Of a DNA stretch of 64,000 bases, positions 11,901 to 23,609 are shown piece after piece; within the stretch, counting starts at the first letter, position 1, and every line of letters begins with the position of its first letter. The notes under the pieces are model-generated. The model had not been told where the DNA came from and ran no database searches. It worked only from the letters and a program-made list of their open reading frames with translations. Source of the stretch: Patella vulgata (taxonomy: Eukaryota > Mollusca > Gastropoda > Patellidae); NCBI RefSeq assembly GCF_932274485.2, contig NC_065881.2:46696702-46760701 (forward strand), read 5' to 3'. A program made the position numbers and the translations under genes.

Positions 11901-14900
11901 CTTTATCCTACACAGAAAACACTATGGACCATAATCTGAAACAAAGACAATTCTATATGGTGACAAATCATAAATATGGACTAATAAATAATTCGTCTAG
12001 ACACCCCGCAATAGGGTAAATACAGTATAGGTTATCTTGAACATAAAAGTACATAGCAAAGTGGGTTTTTTTTCTATAATCATGGCCTTTCATTGAAAAA
12101 TGAAGAATGTTCGGAATTAGTTATAGGCATTTCACCAGACACAATTGTTTGAAATGACAGGTTTTTTTTATTCTTCTAACAGGAAGAATATCTAGAGGCT
12201 GTCAATGAACAAGAAGTTGTCAAGAATCAACTTGATTCAATGAAATCTCAGAAGGCAGCAATTCAAAAGGAAATTGACAGCTTGTCTAAAGAAGTGGATG
12301 AGCTGAATAAATACTACGAAGAACAAGACGATTTATTGGGTGAGTTTTACTAAACAGCGTTTTATCATTAGCACCAGACAATTTCTTTGAGGAATATAGC
12401 TATTATCCGGACATGTAACATTTAGGGCTATAAGCCCTCTGCAAATTTTCAGAATCTGCCTAGCCATCACTGAGATAGAAATGTACGTAAGTCTATTTAA
12501 AATATGATATTATTCAAAATTAATTACATTTAAACAAATTTAATATATTGCATTTATTTTCTGATTTCATGAAAACCAAGTTAACATTTAAAAATGTGGT
12601 AAAGATGCATTAGCAAGAGCTAAATCTGCCTATTGCAATATCTTTCGTTTGGCCGCAAATGTTAAATAAATCATTAATTAGACATTTTTTCACTATTTAC
12701 ATGCCAAGCCCATATTTAACTATCTAGAACATCGGATGGTTGTAATTTTCAACAGACTTAAACACGATCGCCAGTTGATACTTTAATTTTAAAAAATGTT
12801 TATTAACATAACAACGGTAAAAATGACATTCGAGGCTACACTATTCTTAAAACGGCCATAACTTCGCTCAGATGAATTGACTGAAATTCTCAAATATCCT
12901 TTTTTTACTGTCTATTTTTTAAATTATTATAGCGAGAACTTTTTATTGAAATGTTACATAATGCATCTTTAATTGGTGTGTAGAGATGCTTCTTGCAAAT
13001 GACAATTTAAATTTGATGGACAATACAATCGTTTAGACAAAACCCGTCTTCTGTGTATACTTTCGATAGAATTCATGTCGTGCTTATCACAGCGTTGGTT
13101 CTAATGATTCGGTCATTGGGGATTTCTTTCTTTAGTTTTTCTTCATATAATGTAATTGTTTGGAATAACCAGACCACCATAATAGCATGTTACACCCAAC
13201 ATGCGGACTAGCAATTTGATTCAGTTACTTTGGATATTTTCTTTTATGTGTAAATTCTATGACCATCATCAGGAACCAAGAGCAGTTGCCCAGTTCGACA
13301 AACGTTATCTGTTAATTTTACTTAACTGCGCAGACATATTGGAAAAGTCGTTTTCTTTTTTTTGTGTCCGTATATAGACCTGCCGGTAGCAATAAGTGTC
13401 TGATGGCATGGTAATTCAATTCTTCGACGTATATAATATAATATTTATAATGTGTATTCACAATTTTCTGCGTTCCTACAGAAATCCTTTTGATGTCTGG
13501 TATTAAATTTTACTGTAAATAATGCACACTGTGGATAAAGCATGAATCACGTTTCCCGGAAATTCGTTAAGTCTGTAGCCTACTTGTCAGCAAATCTGTT
13601 TGTAATTGTTACTCTTATTCGGGTATGAAAGCAGTCGTCTGTTCAACAATTTGCATGCCTCGCTTGAGTCACAGGTTTGGTTTTGTTACCCATTTCTGAT
13701 CACATTTACCTGCTTTCAAATGACACACGCACGTCTTGCCACCTTGAAGGGCCTCGTCCATAAGATGTTGACAGCATGCAGTCCTGGAATTTTATCACGG
13801 TTTTCAGTGAATTGGACGTTGACTCGTTAACCTGGAGGTCCCGTGTTCGATCACTGCTTATAGTCGTTCAGATGGGAAGAAAAACCGAGGTCCCATGTAC
13901 ACATTGGCGTGTACGTAAAAGAAAACTTGACAGTTGGAACTCGAAATAAGAGTAGGCCGTAGCGCCGCTTTTCGGGCAAAATTTCCCTCATTACACACTG
14001 CAGGATGACGTATGCCCGTCTTCATTGGTCCAGTAGGAGCAGAACAGTATAAAAAATAAGGACGTTAAACACCATTTCATTTCATTTATCACGATTTGAT
14101 AACAAAAATACACCCGAACTTGTTAGCATGTGTACTTTTCAAATAAGGGGTCACATCAGGTGTTCTAGAGTAATCGTTTCCTGTCCACAGCACGACACCT
14201 GCCAGTCTGCCACCATTACTTCTCCGGGAAGATTATTTGAAACTCTCATTGTACCTGAAAAACATCAAATCTGGTTATGTTGGCATGTGGCGTAGTAGAC
14301 ACAATAATATGTCACTTGACAGATGCATGTACATTTATTATGGTTCAATTATTGTGGGAAGACATAACAATTATGTTGGAGAATGTTTACGAATGCATCT
14401 CATGGTATTGTGATTTGATATGTTATATTGCGCTATCATTAATAATTTAACCGCGCTCTTGCATAATAACTTTAAACCACGACAACTGATTGAACCTGCA
14501 TTAGAAATGTGCTTTAGAACTAAATGAGTATTAGAAATCTGTGGGGGTGGTCAAATTACATTCTATTTTAGTGGACTCAATGATTGAATTATTTTACGCT
14601 ATATCCGACAGATAACTTACAAATCTTAAGATGTATTAAGATCTGTTGCATCTGTGTTTTAACGACATTAACGCACAACCAATTCTTTGATTCAGATAAA
14701 ATATTTAGTGGCGAATACGGCAGTGACTTGGAGAATAAACTCGAAGTGGAGGTGGATCAGCTTCGAAACAGAAAGGAACGCGTTGCAGTAGCCAAGTATA
14801 AATGGGACAACAGTAAAGTCTTATTACAACACGCCTGTACTCAGTTAGCTTTCACTGTTCGAAGATGGCTGGAAATCCCAAAAGTGCAAGCAAAGTAATA

Positions 14901-17900
14901 ACTCTATAAATTATTTGTCACTAAATATGTAGTTAACATGAGGATAATGATTTGCCATGGTCATTGAATAACCCCAGATAGAATACTCTGACTTCATTAA
15001 CCTTAAAGATGTTTATTGGTATGAGCACTACGGCTTGATTAATTTTGTTCATCAGTACACGTTACAAATGTTTATATTTTCCGCATTTTGGGGTTTTGGG
15101 TTTTTTTTTTTTAACTTTTTAGTACTACTATTTGAAATGCATTGCTATGATATTTTCTTTGGGGACTTGTTCGGGCTATGTTTGCATATATATGATTTGC
15201 CAATGGTAATTGTTGTTGGGTTTTTTTTTACTATACATTGATTGGCTTTCGCAGTTCACGTACAAAGAGATCAGCGTTAAGATCATAATATTAGACGTTT
15301 ACTTTTCTATGCATACCTATTAATTAAAATATTCGTTGGTGAACTGCGACAGTGTAATACGCGATTTCCAAGTGTATGGTGATTTACTCTTGGCCATGCT
15401 TACAGCAATAACGTTATTTCAAAGTTTAGTATACCAATTTATGATACATCCAATCTGCTTTTATACTTGTATAAATGATAATAAATCTAAATATATTGTT
15501 TTCTATTACAGCAACGTACAGGCGAAATACCACATGGCTACCGAATGCAGAAATAATGTTATTGCTGCTAGTCAGAATATCAGTAGTGCTCATAGATACC
15601 TTCAAAACATCAAGTTTCCTTATTGTGAACAATCTGAATTAGACACTTTAAACAAGGCTTGCAATAATATTTATATCGACATGCAATCTACAGATAGGCA
15701 CCAGCATGCATTTCAGTGTTACAGTGTAACACATAAACGTGCCGCGGCTTTATTACAATGGTTTAATAATGTAAGTATATATATATATATTGTAGATTTG
15801 TGTAAATTGTATTCTTTAGCTCACAATCCCTATACGAATGCATGATGTGCTATTTAGCATATCTGAGTCGATGTTAGCGTATCTTGATCACGGTATATGT
15901 TTGACACTGATTTAGGCGCTGACTCACTAACCATTAGCCAGCTGAAAATAGTAGAACGTTAAACCCCATTTCATTTCATTGGTTGAGCAATGATTATGTG
16001 TTTTCGGCTTGGACTTCGTTGGTTGTGATTTTCCCCTTGACCAATTAAGTTACTACAGTTCAGATTCGATGATTAACTTTAATTCTTTTAAACAAGGTAA
16101 CATTGATAATCACAATATCCCCCGCTCTCGAGAATAAGATTTAGCTCTATGAATTTAATCGATGTTCTGCCCTGTCGGAACGAGTTTGGGTCTTTTATAT
16201 CGCCGGCAAAAAGGTGTAACATGTAATTAATTGATTGGTTGAAAATTCCCAATAATGCAAGGAATTGCCCAAATATGGACTATGTAACTAATAATTTAAA
16301 ACTGCGTCTAATATATTTAATGGTTCGATAACCGGAATGGAATCTATCGGGCATTTTATTTACGCTGTGGAATAAAAATCCTGATTTGAAAACAATTTAA
16401 TTGATTTTTAACAAAGTCCATGTACCCTAATAGACTACTCTAACCCTACTCTATTGCATATGAAGTAATTTAGTACATCATCTGTAGTAATGTATGGCAA
16501 TTACGTGTCAACAGCGTTGAAACCCGCATTAAACCACGCCATGTTTTCCAATTGAGAAGGGTCGCAACAATTCAACAACGTGCATGCCATTGCTCTCGGT
16601 TCACTTTATGGCGTTCAATAATTGATCTGACAAGAACAGCTGTCTAGTTCCCGTGTATACATAGGCACGCACGTAAGAGATCCCTTGACGGTTGGAATTC
16701 GATATAAGAGTAGAGCATAGTGCCAATGAAAAGCTTCTTTTCTTTTGGAATAATAGTTAGCAGTTAACTGGTAAAGAAGTAGTTAGATCTTATGTAGAGT
16801 AGACCAACACAGTATCCAAATAAAAATAATCTAACTTTAATTAGGTTTATTAAATTATATGTTGATTATTTATGATATTAACAGGTTATTGAAGGAACGA
16901 TAAATAAAGATCTAAAACAAGTACAAGAATCTTATAGTACAAAAGCTAGTGCGCTTCGACAAGAACGATTGAGATTAATAAAAGAAAAAATGGGTGGTAA
17001 TGTCAGTGATTTGGGTATAACTGACGGAGGTGAGTTTAACTCGTCATTTTGTTTTTTGTACTTTTATAAATCGTCGCATTATAGAATATAATGGGTTTGT
17101 TTCATGTACGTGATAAGTGTGACCATTATAGTGTTACTAATTAGACGTATAATGCGGATAAAAGTACGCGGAATAAGACAGCTGATGGTTATGTAGTTGT
17201 TGTTGTTGTTGTTGTTGTTGTTAGTGTTTAACGTCCGCTCCCACCGAAGGTGATATCGCAGACAAGTTGTCTTTTTTTTTTATTTTCATTATCTTAGCGC
17301 ACGCGCAGGGGTCTTTTCTGTGGGAGGAAACCGGAGTACCCGGAGTAAACCCACGAGGTTGAGAAGGCGCCCCTATCTCCAAGCCACATACGCTCACACC
17401 AGGGATCGAAACCACAACCGCAAGCCAGAGGTGACCGGCCAGCTAGAGGTCGAAGCGTGACACTCTAGACCACTAGGCCATCCCAACCCCCCTGGTTATG
17501 TAGTAGATCCATGTGCTCTATATAGCCAATAGGTTATTGGTTGTAATAGGGAGAAGGCCACAGAACTCTATTTTGAAAATAATAAACCATTCTTGAATAT
17601 AGATGGCAAATATGTAAATATTGAATTATAGAGTTTAGAAATTATGCAAACCAAAGAAAGATAAATTATTTTGATTACAAAATGTTAACTTTGAATGACA
17701 AAATACTGTTAATATTTCTATTAAAAATTTATTTAAAATGCTAACAACAGATAAGGGTGATTCTTTACTTGAATATATAGATCAATCATTATCAAGTTCA
17801 ATTGCAAAATATGTATACATTTCAGAAATCTCATATATGTTTTAAAGCGATGCCGCTTTTGTTATTCTATATTTTTAGACATTTCGTCTATAATTGTGAA

Positions 17901-19691
17901 TACGTTCATAATAGCAATATTTTAAAAACCATATTTTTAGTTAGAAATATTGAGTATTCATATAATAGTTGCATTAATATAGTTGGATTACTTATGATAA
18001 TCAGAAGTTATTGGGCCTATTCTTTTGAAGAAGTATATGTGTGTGACGGAATTAATTTCGAATACAATGGGTGACTGTGAATTACAAGACTGTGTATAAG
18101 GGGGCTTTCTGGCCAGCGAAACTGTTCACCTTGCTGAGACTTCCCATAAAACTATTTCCCATTACCTCAAACTTCATATTGGTTTAAATGGGTTAGGTAT
18201 GTACCTCCCTTATTGACATAAAGCAGAATGACATCTCCCTCGTCTCAGTCTAGTCCTGTAGAACTGTGTGTACTGTGAATTTCTCCATATATGGAATAGA
18301 TTATCTACTTTAACAATCTATATCAGATTTAAATATACATGTAGTATGTAAATATAATTATTATATGTATGTGCATAATGCTTATAAAATTGATAATGCG
18401 ATGCATTACTTGATTACTTATTATAAGTTGCCTTTTTTCTCATTTTCTTTACTAAGATCTGGATAAAGTTTTTGGTATGTATCAGTTGCACAAAAATGTT
18501 ACAGGACCCCATTATATAACCCTCTAAGTAATCTTGAGTTTCAAGCACCCTCGTTCACTTAATTGTTTTTTGCACCATTACACAAGGTAGTAAATAAGCG
18601 GGCCCATAAAAATCCCCTTGGCGTCCTGTGTTCACTCTTCGTTTGTATCTGTTGACAGTTGCACAATACACAGTTGTTGGTCTTGCATAGTTCCTAGCAT
18701 AGGTGCTCATTTTAGTAGCCATTTTCCACCTCTTTATAGTAAAATAAAAAAGCACACTGACATGATAAATATATAATAAAGTAGATGTATAAGAAATAAA
18801 TAAAAAATAACAAAAGTCACCAATACCAAGACTTCTTCTTTAACGATATATATTTAACAATAGTGATATATTTACATGTATAGTGTTTTGTAAGCCTAAT
18901 AACGTGTTCTAAAATCCATCGCTTTTAATTTAAGGTCAACGAGATGATACAAAACAAGCAGGTTTTAAAGCTGACGAAACGGCTTTTGCAAAACCAGAAG
19001 AGGTTAAAGGTGATGATGGACAGGTAAATAAAATGGGACCTTTTAAAAATATTGTTATAGGTAGTGGCTTTTTAAAAATAAAAATGGGACCGAATTTAAA
19101 AGTCTTTTGAACACAAAAAATCCCTTGCAAACTATATAATATTGTGGAAGTTTAATCTCCAAAAGAAATTCAGAACAACATGGTTCTGTTCCGTTAAGAG
19201 TTTACAAAATGATGAACTAAAAATTTATGAACATTCAGCATCCTATAACTATATAATGTGACTGTAAAATATACAATCATGTATTCTCCAGCCCCCTAGT
19301 CTGTCAACCGAAGAGAGTGGCTCAACTGGTGCACCAACACCTCTTCCCCTGGATGAACTGGCTCCAGCGCCATCTACTGATGAACTCTTTGGTAAGTCTT
19401 TGTTAAGTCTTTGTTGCCATGGTAGTTTGTTATCGGGCATATATTATTGTTAAAAAAATTTAAAAAAATATTTTAAAAATACGAGGAGATAAATACAAGA
19501 AACATTATAGCCATGGTTTTAATACTTTAATTGTTATGCCAGGAAACATTGAACAGTTGAAGAAACAACACGAACAAGAATTGAAAGAATTTGAGAAAGC
19601 TCAAGAAATAAACAAAGCAAGAATGGAACAGGGCCTGCAAGAAAAATTACGACAGCGTAGAAATCGCAGACAGCGAACAGAAGAAAATTAG
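8978..19691 (+). CDS. Uncharacterised myristoylated coiled-coil protein, 11 coding exons, 549 aa
   Basis: Coding exons read by hand: 8978-9145, 9477-9578, 10088-10269, 11060-11159, 12183-12339, 14696-14894, 15512-15770, 16885-17029, 18935-19023, 19292-19391 and 19543-19691 (stop TAG). Every junction is GT-AG and all phases agree, giving 1650 nt. The protein starts MGVCAS, fitting the N-myristoylation consensus (Gly2, Ser6), with Cys4 available for palmitoylation, so membrane tethering is inferred. Residues ~25-50 are rich in Gln, Pro and His. Residues ~185-236 form a heptad-like coiled coil. Residues ~237-437 are mostly predicted helix with conserved-looking Trp and Cys positions, and ~438-500 look disordered. 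The end (~501-549) is a very charged helix with a basic RQRRNRRQR patch. There is no enzymatic motif and I do not recognise the family; a BAR-like or scaffold role is speculation. The start is chosen for the MGxxxS motif. A strong acceptor (tttttgtcccacag, ending 8848) suggests a spliced 5' UTR. Confidence 0.85.
10343..10656 (+). mobile_element. SINE-3, full length, in intron 3 of the coiled-coil gene
   Basis: tRNA-like head with box A-like gacttagtgagtaaggt and box B-like ggttcgatcccg. The conserved body contains ggaattcgaaataagagtagg and caaaatttccctcatagcccac, and the tail is gttaaaccccatttcatttc. Short flanking repeat cctgata at 10336-10342 and 10657-10663. Same transcriptional sense as the host gene. 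Confidence 0.85.
11752..11907. mobile_element. Small inverted-repeat MITE-like element, 156 bp
   Basis: The left arm gataaag...cggttatactgggga and the right arm, read inward, gataaagcacgagactgagg then ttatgctgggaa, pair over ~31 bases with a few mismatches. The centre is pyrimidine-rich (ttttctttttcttggg). It lies in intron 4 of the coiled-coil gene. No clear target duplication was found, so the superfamily is open. Confidence 0.55.
12599..12972. mobile_element. MITE family D, copy 1, intron 5
   Basis: Begins taaagatgcattagcaagag and ends ataatgcatctttaa, so the termini form an inverted repeat TTAAAGATGCATTA. The interior has gagctaaatctgcctatt near the left and attattatagcgagaact near the right. 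Related copies are at 54470-54868 (nearly full), 60910-61128 (left part), 29165-29265 (right part) and 50765-50830 (right part). No coding capacity. Confidence 0.7.
13800..14084 (+). mobile_element. SINE-3 with 9-bp TSD, intron 5
   Basis: The head is shortened (gttgactcgttaacctggag, then gttcgatcactg). The body cccatgtacacattggcgtg and caaaatttccctcattacac and the tail caccatttcatttcat follow. Exact duplication tttatcacg at 13791-13799 and 14085-14093. Confidence 0.85.
15915..15983 (+). mobile_element. SINE-3 fragment (head joined to tail)
   Basis: Contains gcgctgactcactaaccatt followed directly by gtagaacgttaaaccccatttcat, so the whole SINE body between head and tail is missing. It lies in intron 7 of the coiled-coil gene. 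Confidence 0.6.
16622..16728 (+). mobile_element. SINE-3 internal fragment
   Basis: Body only: ctgacaagaacagctgtcta, cccgtgtatacataggcacg, ggaattcgatataagagtag. Head and ATTTC tail are absent. It lies in intron 7. Confidence 0.65.
17198..17493 (-). mobile_element. SINE-2, full length, 11-bp TSD, intron 8
   Basis: Read on the minus strand it starts GGGGTTGGGATGGCCTAGTG, with box A-like TGGCCTAGTGGTCTAGAG and box B-like GTTTCGATCCCTGG. The body contains GACCCCTGCGCGTGCGC and CACCTTCGGTGGGAGCGG, and the tail is a run of AAC triplets (plus strand gttgtt). Exact duplication ggttatgtagt at 17187-17197 and 17494-17504. The other copies, at 21345-21864 and 49444-49900, are each interrupted by another element. 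Confidence 0.9.
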
Positions 19692-20274
19692 GTTATCCAT
19701 ACTTTCAATATAATATAATCACTGCATTGACGTCTATTTGGTTCATCAAACTAAATTTTTTCATAGTTGACTTTCGAATAATAATATATTGTTGCATTTC
19801 TTCTTTTCAAAATAGTTATAAAATCAAAGTGAACTCTGTAATATTGTTCTGACATTTGATTAAGTAAATCGTATTTGTCCATTTAGTTATCGGTAAAAAA
19901 ATGTGTCCCTATACATTACAGGGGATGGAATTCCGTTAGAAAAGGGTATTTAATATTAATTAATTGGTTTCATTCTATGTCCGTTGCGTTTACTTTACAC
20001 ACGTATTATTATTATAGACTGTGTTATTTGTTTGTTTGTATTTATTATTTTTATATAGTGACACGATAATCAAATCCGTCCCAAGCTTAACTGCAACACT
20101 GTGATAACATTTTAATGCATTCATATTATAAGATGTATCAAAGCATGGCACGTTCATGGATGTTATTAAACTTGAATGATGCTAGAATGTTCAATGTTTG
20201 GGTTGTTTTTGGGTACAAACTGGCAGTGCCGACAATAGGCAACATGGTGTTTGGAAAAAGGGGTGGGGTGTAAC

Positions 20275-20590
20275 CAGGGCCGTATCTAGCGGGGGTGAAG
20301 GGGATACATTGCACCCCCAGAAAAATAAGGCGCCCCGTAAAATTGCGCCCCCACTCCATCCAAAAAAACAAAACTTATTTGACAATCTTTCAATTATAAA
20401 ATAATACACTTGATTGTGATCACACAGTGAAGCTCTTAAGGCACTGATCAGTCGATCGGTTTTAAGGGCGCCCACACCCCAATCGGTTCGTTTGCCCTGA
20501 TCCAAACTTTCTTATATCACATACGTGGAGGCTATGGCGCCCCACCACTCTGCTGCAAAACCCACTTTTAAGATCCTACATACGGCCCTG
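20275..20590. mobile_element. Non-autonomous hAT element (MITE), 316 bp, 8-bp TSD
   Basis: Left terminus cagggccgtatctagcggg; right terminus read inward cagggccgtatgtagg. Exact 8-bp duplication ggtgtaac at 20267-20274 and 20591-20598. The interior is C- and A-rich (aaggcgccccgtaaaattgc) with sub-terminal ggcgcccc inverted motifs. The open frames in it are incidental. Confidence 0.9.
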
Positions 20591-21344
20591 GGTGTAACTT
20601 CGGAATGGAAGCTCACAGAATACTGAAAATCGACAGAGTTCGTCCTCTCATGACCCCATTCCCCCTAAAAATTAAAGTCAACAGAGTTAATCATTTCGCA
20701 GCCCTAGTGCTTCGCACCAATAACTATTGCATTGACAAGGTTTCAGAAAAGGTGGGGTGACTCTGGATAGTTATAGGGTTTGGCCACTCATGACAGCTTT
20801 TAATCTTAATCTGTATATATAACATAAGTAAATAGTATATCTATATAGCGGCGGTCTTAGCAATCGCCGATAAAAATATTAAAAACCGACTACAGCGTTT
20901 TTTGTCAATAGCGTCCAAAGGATAGCAAAAAATGACCAACAGTGAAATATAAGTTGTAGATATGCATACCCTATACACATCATCCTGATTTTTAAAAATA
21001 AATAACACAAGTATGGATAAGAAGTTTTGACAAAGCGACAAATACCGATAAGGAGGAAGTATAGCTTACGTTAGATATAAACGCTTTATAAAACCCAAGA
21101 ATAGATGTGTTATAGATAGATCTGTCATAGAACTAATATCAAAACTTCAGTTGAATGAAAACAGAGGAAGATATATGGGGTTGTAAGAGTCCATGCATGC
21201 TCCAACAAACCGTCTTCTTTTCACCAATAAACAAGGATCAGAATGTCATAGTTGCCAGATATTCTTTTCTATTAAACTGGCCACATGTCATCGGTGGCAT
21301 ACCCCTTCTATGGGTATAAAGTTTGGATACGAAGGATAGGATAT

Positions 21345-21864
21345 ACTGTTCTTAGTTTTTAACGTCCGCTTCCACCGAAGGTGATATCGCAGACAAGTTG
21401 TCTGATTTTCATTTTTATTATCTTAGCGCACGCGCAGGGGTCTTTCCCATGGGAGGAAGGAAACCAGAGTATACCTGAAGTAAACCCACGAGGTTGAGAA
21501 GGCGCCCCGATCTCCAAGTCACATACGCTCACACCAGAGAGAGAGATGGGATTTAACGTCCACTCGACACAAACTAGGTCATTTCCGAACTAACATATGG
21601 TTCAATTTTATTTCAATAATTCTCTTGCGCGTAGGGGCCTTTAGCAGTGGGAGGAAATCGGATGCCCAGAAAAAACCCACGAGGTTGAACAGGTGACCTT
21701 AGTCCTTGTCACGTACAAACGGGGAATCGAAACCACGCCAGTTGACTCAATGATAGACCTTATGATGCAGCGCGCTCGCGCTAACTCCCTCGCTCACACC
21801 TGGGATCGAAACCACAACTGCAAGCCAGAGGTGACCGGCCAGCTAGCCCCCCCCCCCCCTTCGA
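21345..21864 (-). mobile_element. SINE-2 split by a nested SINE-1, 10-bp outer TSD
   Basis: Outer SINE-2 halves at 21345-21535 and ~21791-21864, same orientation and body motifs as the copy at 17.2 kb. Outer duplication gataggatat at 21335-21344 and 21865-21874. The head side ends in a poly-C run (21847-21859), as in other copies (GGGGTTGGGATGG when reversed). See the separate entry for the insert. Confidence 0.9.
21536..21790 (-). mobile_element. SINE-1 nested inside SINE-2
   Basis: It opens with the agagagagatggg edge and carries the diagnostic gacacaaactaggtcatttc and ggaatcgaaaccacgcc. The duplicated target cgctcacacc (21526-21535 and 21791-21800) is internal SINE-2 sequence, which proves that SINE-1 moved after SINE-2. 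Confidence 0.9.
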
Positions 21865-21898
21865 GATAGGATATCTAAAACCGCGTCTTTTATGTGAC

Positions 21899-22147
21899 CG
21901 GACGGCCTGACAAGGACAGCTGTCTAGTCATTCAGATGAAACGAAAAACCGAGGTCCCGTGTACACATTGGCGTGCACGTAAAAGATCCCTTGACAGTTG
22001 GAAGTCGATATAAGAGAAGGCCGTAGTGCCGCTGTCCGGGAAAAATTTCCCTCATAGCACACTGTGTGGCGTATGCCCGTCTTCATTAGCCTAGTTCGGA
22101 GCAAAACAGTAGGACGTTAAACCCCATTTCATTTCATTTCATTTCAT
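21899..22147 (+). mobile_element. SINE-3, 5'-truncated, 11-bp TSD
   Basis: Starts within the body (cggcctgacaaggacagctg), then cgtgtacacattggcgtgca and gatataagagaaggccgtag, and ends (atttc)n after gttaaacccc. Exact duplication ttttatgtgac at 21888-21898 and 22148-22158. It lies immediately beside the SINE-2/SINE-1 nest. Confidence 0.88.
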
Positions 22148-22434
22148 TTTTATGTGACTGTACACTGCTCTGATTTATGTGAATTTAACGTGCAATATTG
22201 GTTAGTGTGTATTACACCTGCAATACTTATCCATACACCGTACAATCCATTGGTCTATGTTTATTACAAGCTACTGATAGATGTTTATTACGAGTATTTA
22301 AAATACAGATGTGACATGCCAATCGTACATTATTTATGGTCTGTGGGTCCGCCCTTGCTACTGATCTATGTGTATTTAGAAGGATAATATACAAGCTACT
22401 GGCCTGTATGTATTACATTCAGGTTCCGTAATCA

Positions 22435-22610
22435 ATTTGGGGGTGGGGGTTAACGCCTGCGCGTTGGCCCATAAGGTCTGTAATTGAGTCAAGTGGTGTA
22501 GTTTCGATTACCTCTACGCGCAAACGAATTACTGAAATATAATAGTACCATATATGTTAGTCCCGAAATATGACCTAGTTTGTGTCTCGTATTCGATTAA
22601 AACTGTAAAC
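22435..22610 (+). mobile_element. SINE-1, internally deleted
   Basis: Head remnants ggcccataaggtctg, attgagtcaagtggtgtagt and box B-like tttcgattacc are followed directly by gcgcaaacgaattactgaaa and gtcccgaaatatgacctag. The central block seen in complete copies (tgggttttctccggg) is missing. Confidence 0.65.
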
Positions 22611-23034
22611 CCTAAACGTAAGTAACCAAGGGCAGTTAAAGTAGAAGAGTGTCTGGCAACTAAGGTGCAAAGTTCCGTTAACACCATAGCTGAAAAATTA
22701 CCTTACTTTTCTCATTTGAATACCAATTTGTGGTAAACGAAACCTTTCAGTTATCCCTTATATTATATAAATTGTGACTTGATGTGAAGCCTAACGGGAA
22801 TTCTATATTATTACAGCTAAACAGCCCACGTTCTCTTCTGCCAATTCGGCATTTCTTCTTCAATTTTCTCGAACTGACGACGGGGATCGAAAGGTTGAGA
22901 CAATGTCCGTTAAAATGGTGTGTAATCTGGGATAATTTAGAACATATTACTGAGCCAAAAGATCCTTAGTTACAGATTGCGCCCACTTGATACACCAAAA
23001 TATATTCTGGCAGGAGATGACAATTAGTGCTGAC

Positions 23035-23340
23035 TCGACACCATACGGAGAACTCTGATTCCGACCGCTTGACATACCCTGCATGGACTACTCTAGTTCA
23101 AGATTCCGATAGCTTGACACTGTTAGACAACTGGACACCCCGTAATCCAGGAACAGATTCCCGCCGCCTAACAACTCTTGGGTTACTGCAGTTAACGGTT
23201 TCGCTCATTTGACTCAGTTCGCGGTACTCTTAAGTTAAAAATTCCAGCCGCTTGACTCCAGTGGATACCAACTATCGATTCCTTGACACCCACGAATTAC
23301 TCTGGTTGAAGATTCCAGTCGTTTGACACCCCAGTCTGAA
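23035..23340. repeat. Degenerate ~50-80-bp minisatellite
   Basis: The phrase gattccgaccgcttgaca and variants (gattccgatagcttgaca, gattcccgccgcctaaca, attccagccgcttgact, gattccagtcgtttgaca) recur at about 23047, 23102, 23156, 23244 and 23311. No coding signal. Confidence 0.55.
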
Positions 23341-23514
23341 CTCACGTACCCAATGCTCTCCACCGCCAGGTTTATGACCTTGAGAATAGTCTAATATAAT
23401 CGAATAAATTATTCTACAAATTTTTATGTTCATATTTTCAATCATTTTATACAACCATTAACTCTGATACAGGTAGGCCAATATATTTTTCTGTTTAGAT
23501 ATGAAACCCTGATG

Positions 23515-23605
23515 AACTTTCTCGGTCAACGTCGGGATCGAACATGGGAACCCCAGGTTAGCAAACCAACGTCTTACTCACCGAGCCACCGCGGTATATA
23601 AAGAC
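23515..23605 (-). mobile_element. SINE-3 tRNA-like head only
   Basis: On the minus strand: box A-like TGGCTCGGTGAGTAAGACG, then GGTTTGCTAACCTGGGG and box B-like GTTCGATCCCGACG. It stops after GAGAAAGTTCATCA. This is the best-preserved SINE-3 head in the window and could be mistaken for a tRNA gene, but it has no acceptor-stem pairing and matches the other SINE-3 copies. Confidence 0.7.
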
Positions 23606-23609
23606 TACA

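Noticed and set aside
15336-15845. 169-codon open frame
   Set aside because: Only the part 15512-15770 is a real exon of the coiled-coil gene; the rest is flanking intron that happens to stay open.
17802-18074. 90-codon open frame in intron 8 of the coiled-coil gene
   Set aside because: AT-driven composition (Ile, Tyr, Asn) with no domain, and no splice sites linking it in phase with the neighbouring exons.
23515-23605. Apparent tRNA gene on the minus strand
   Set aside because: A and B boxes are present, but there is no acceptor-stem pairing and the sequence matches the head of SINE-3 copies.
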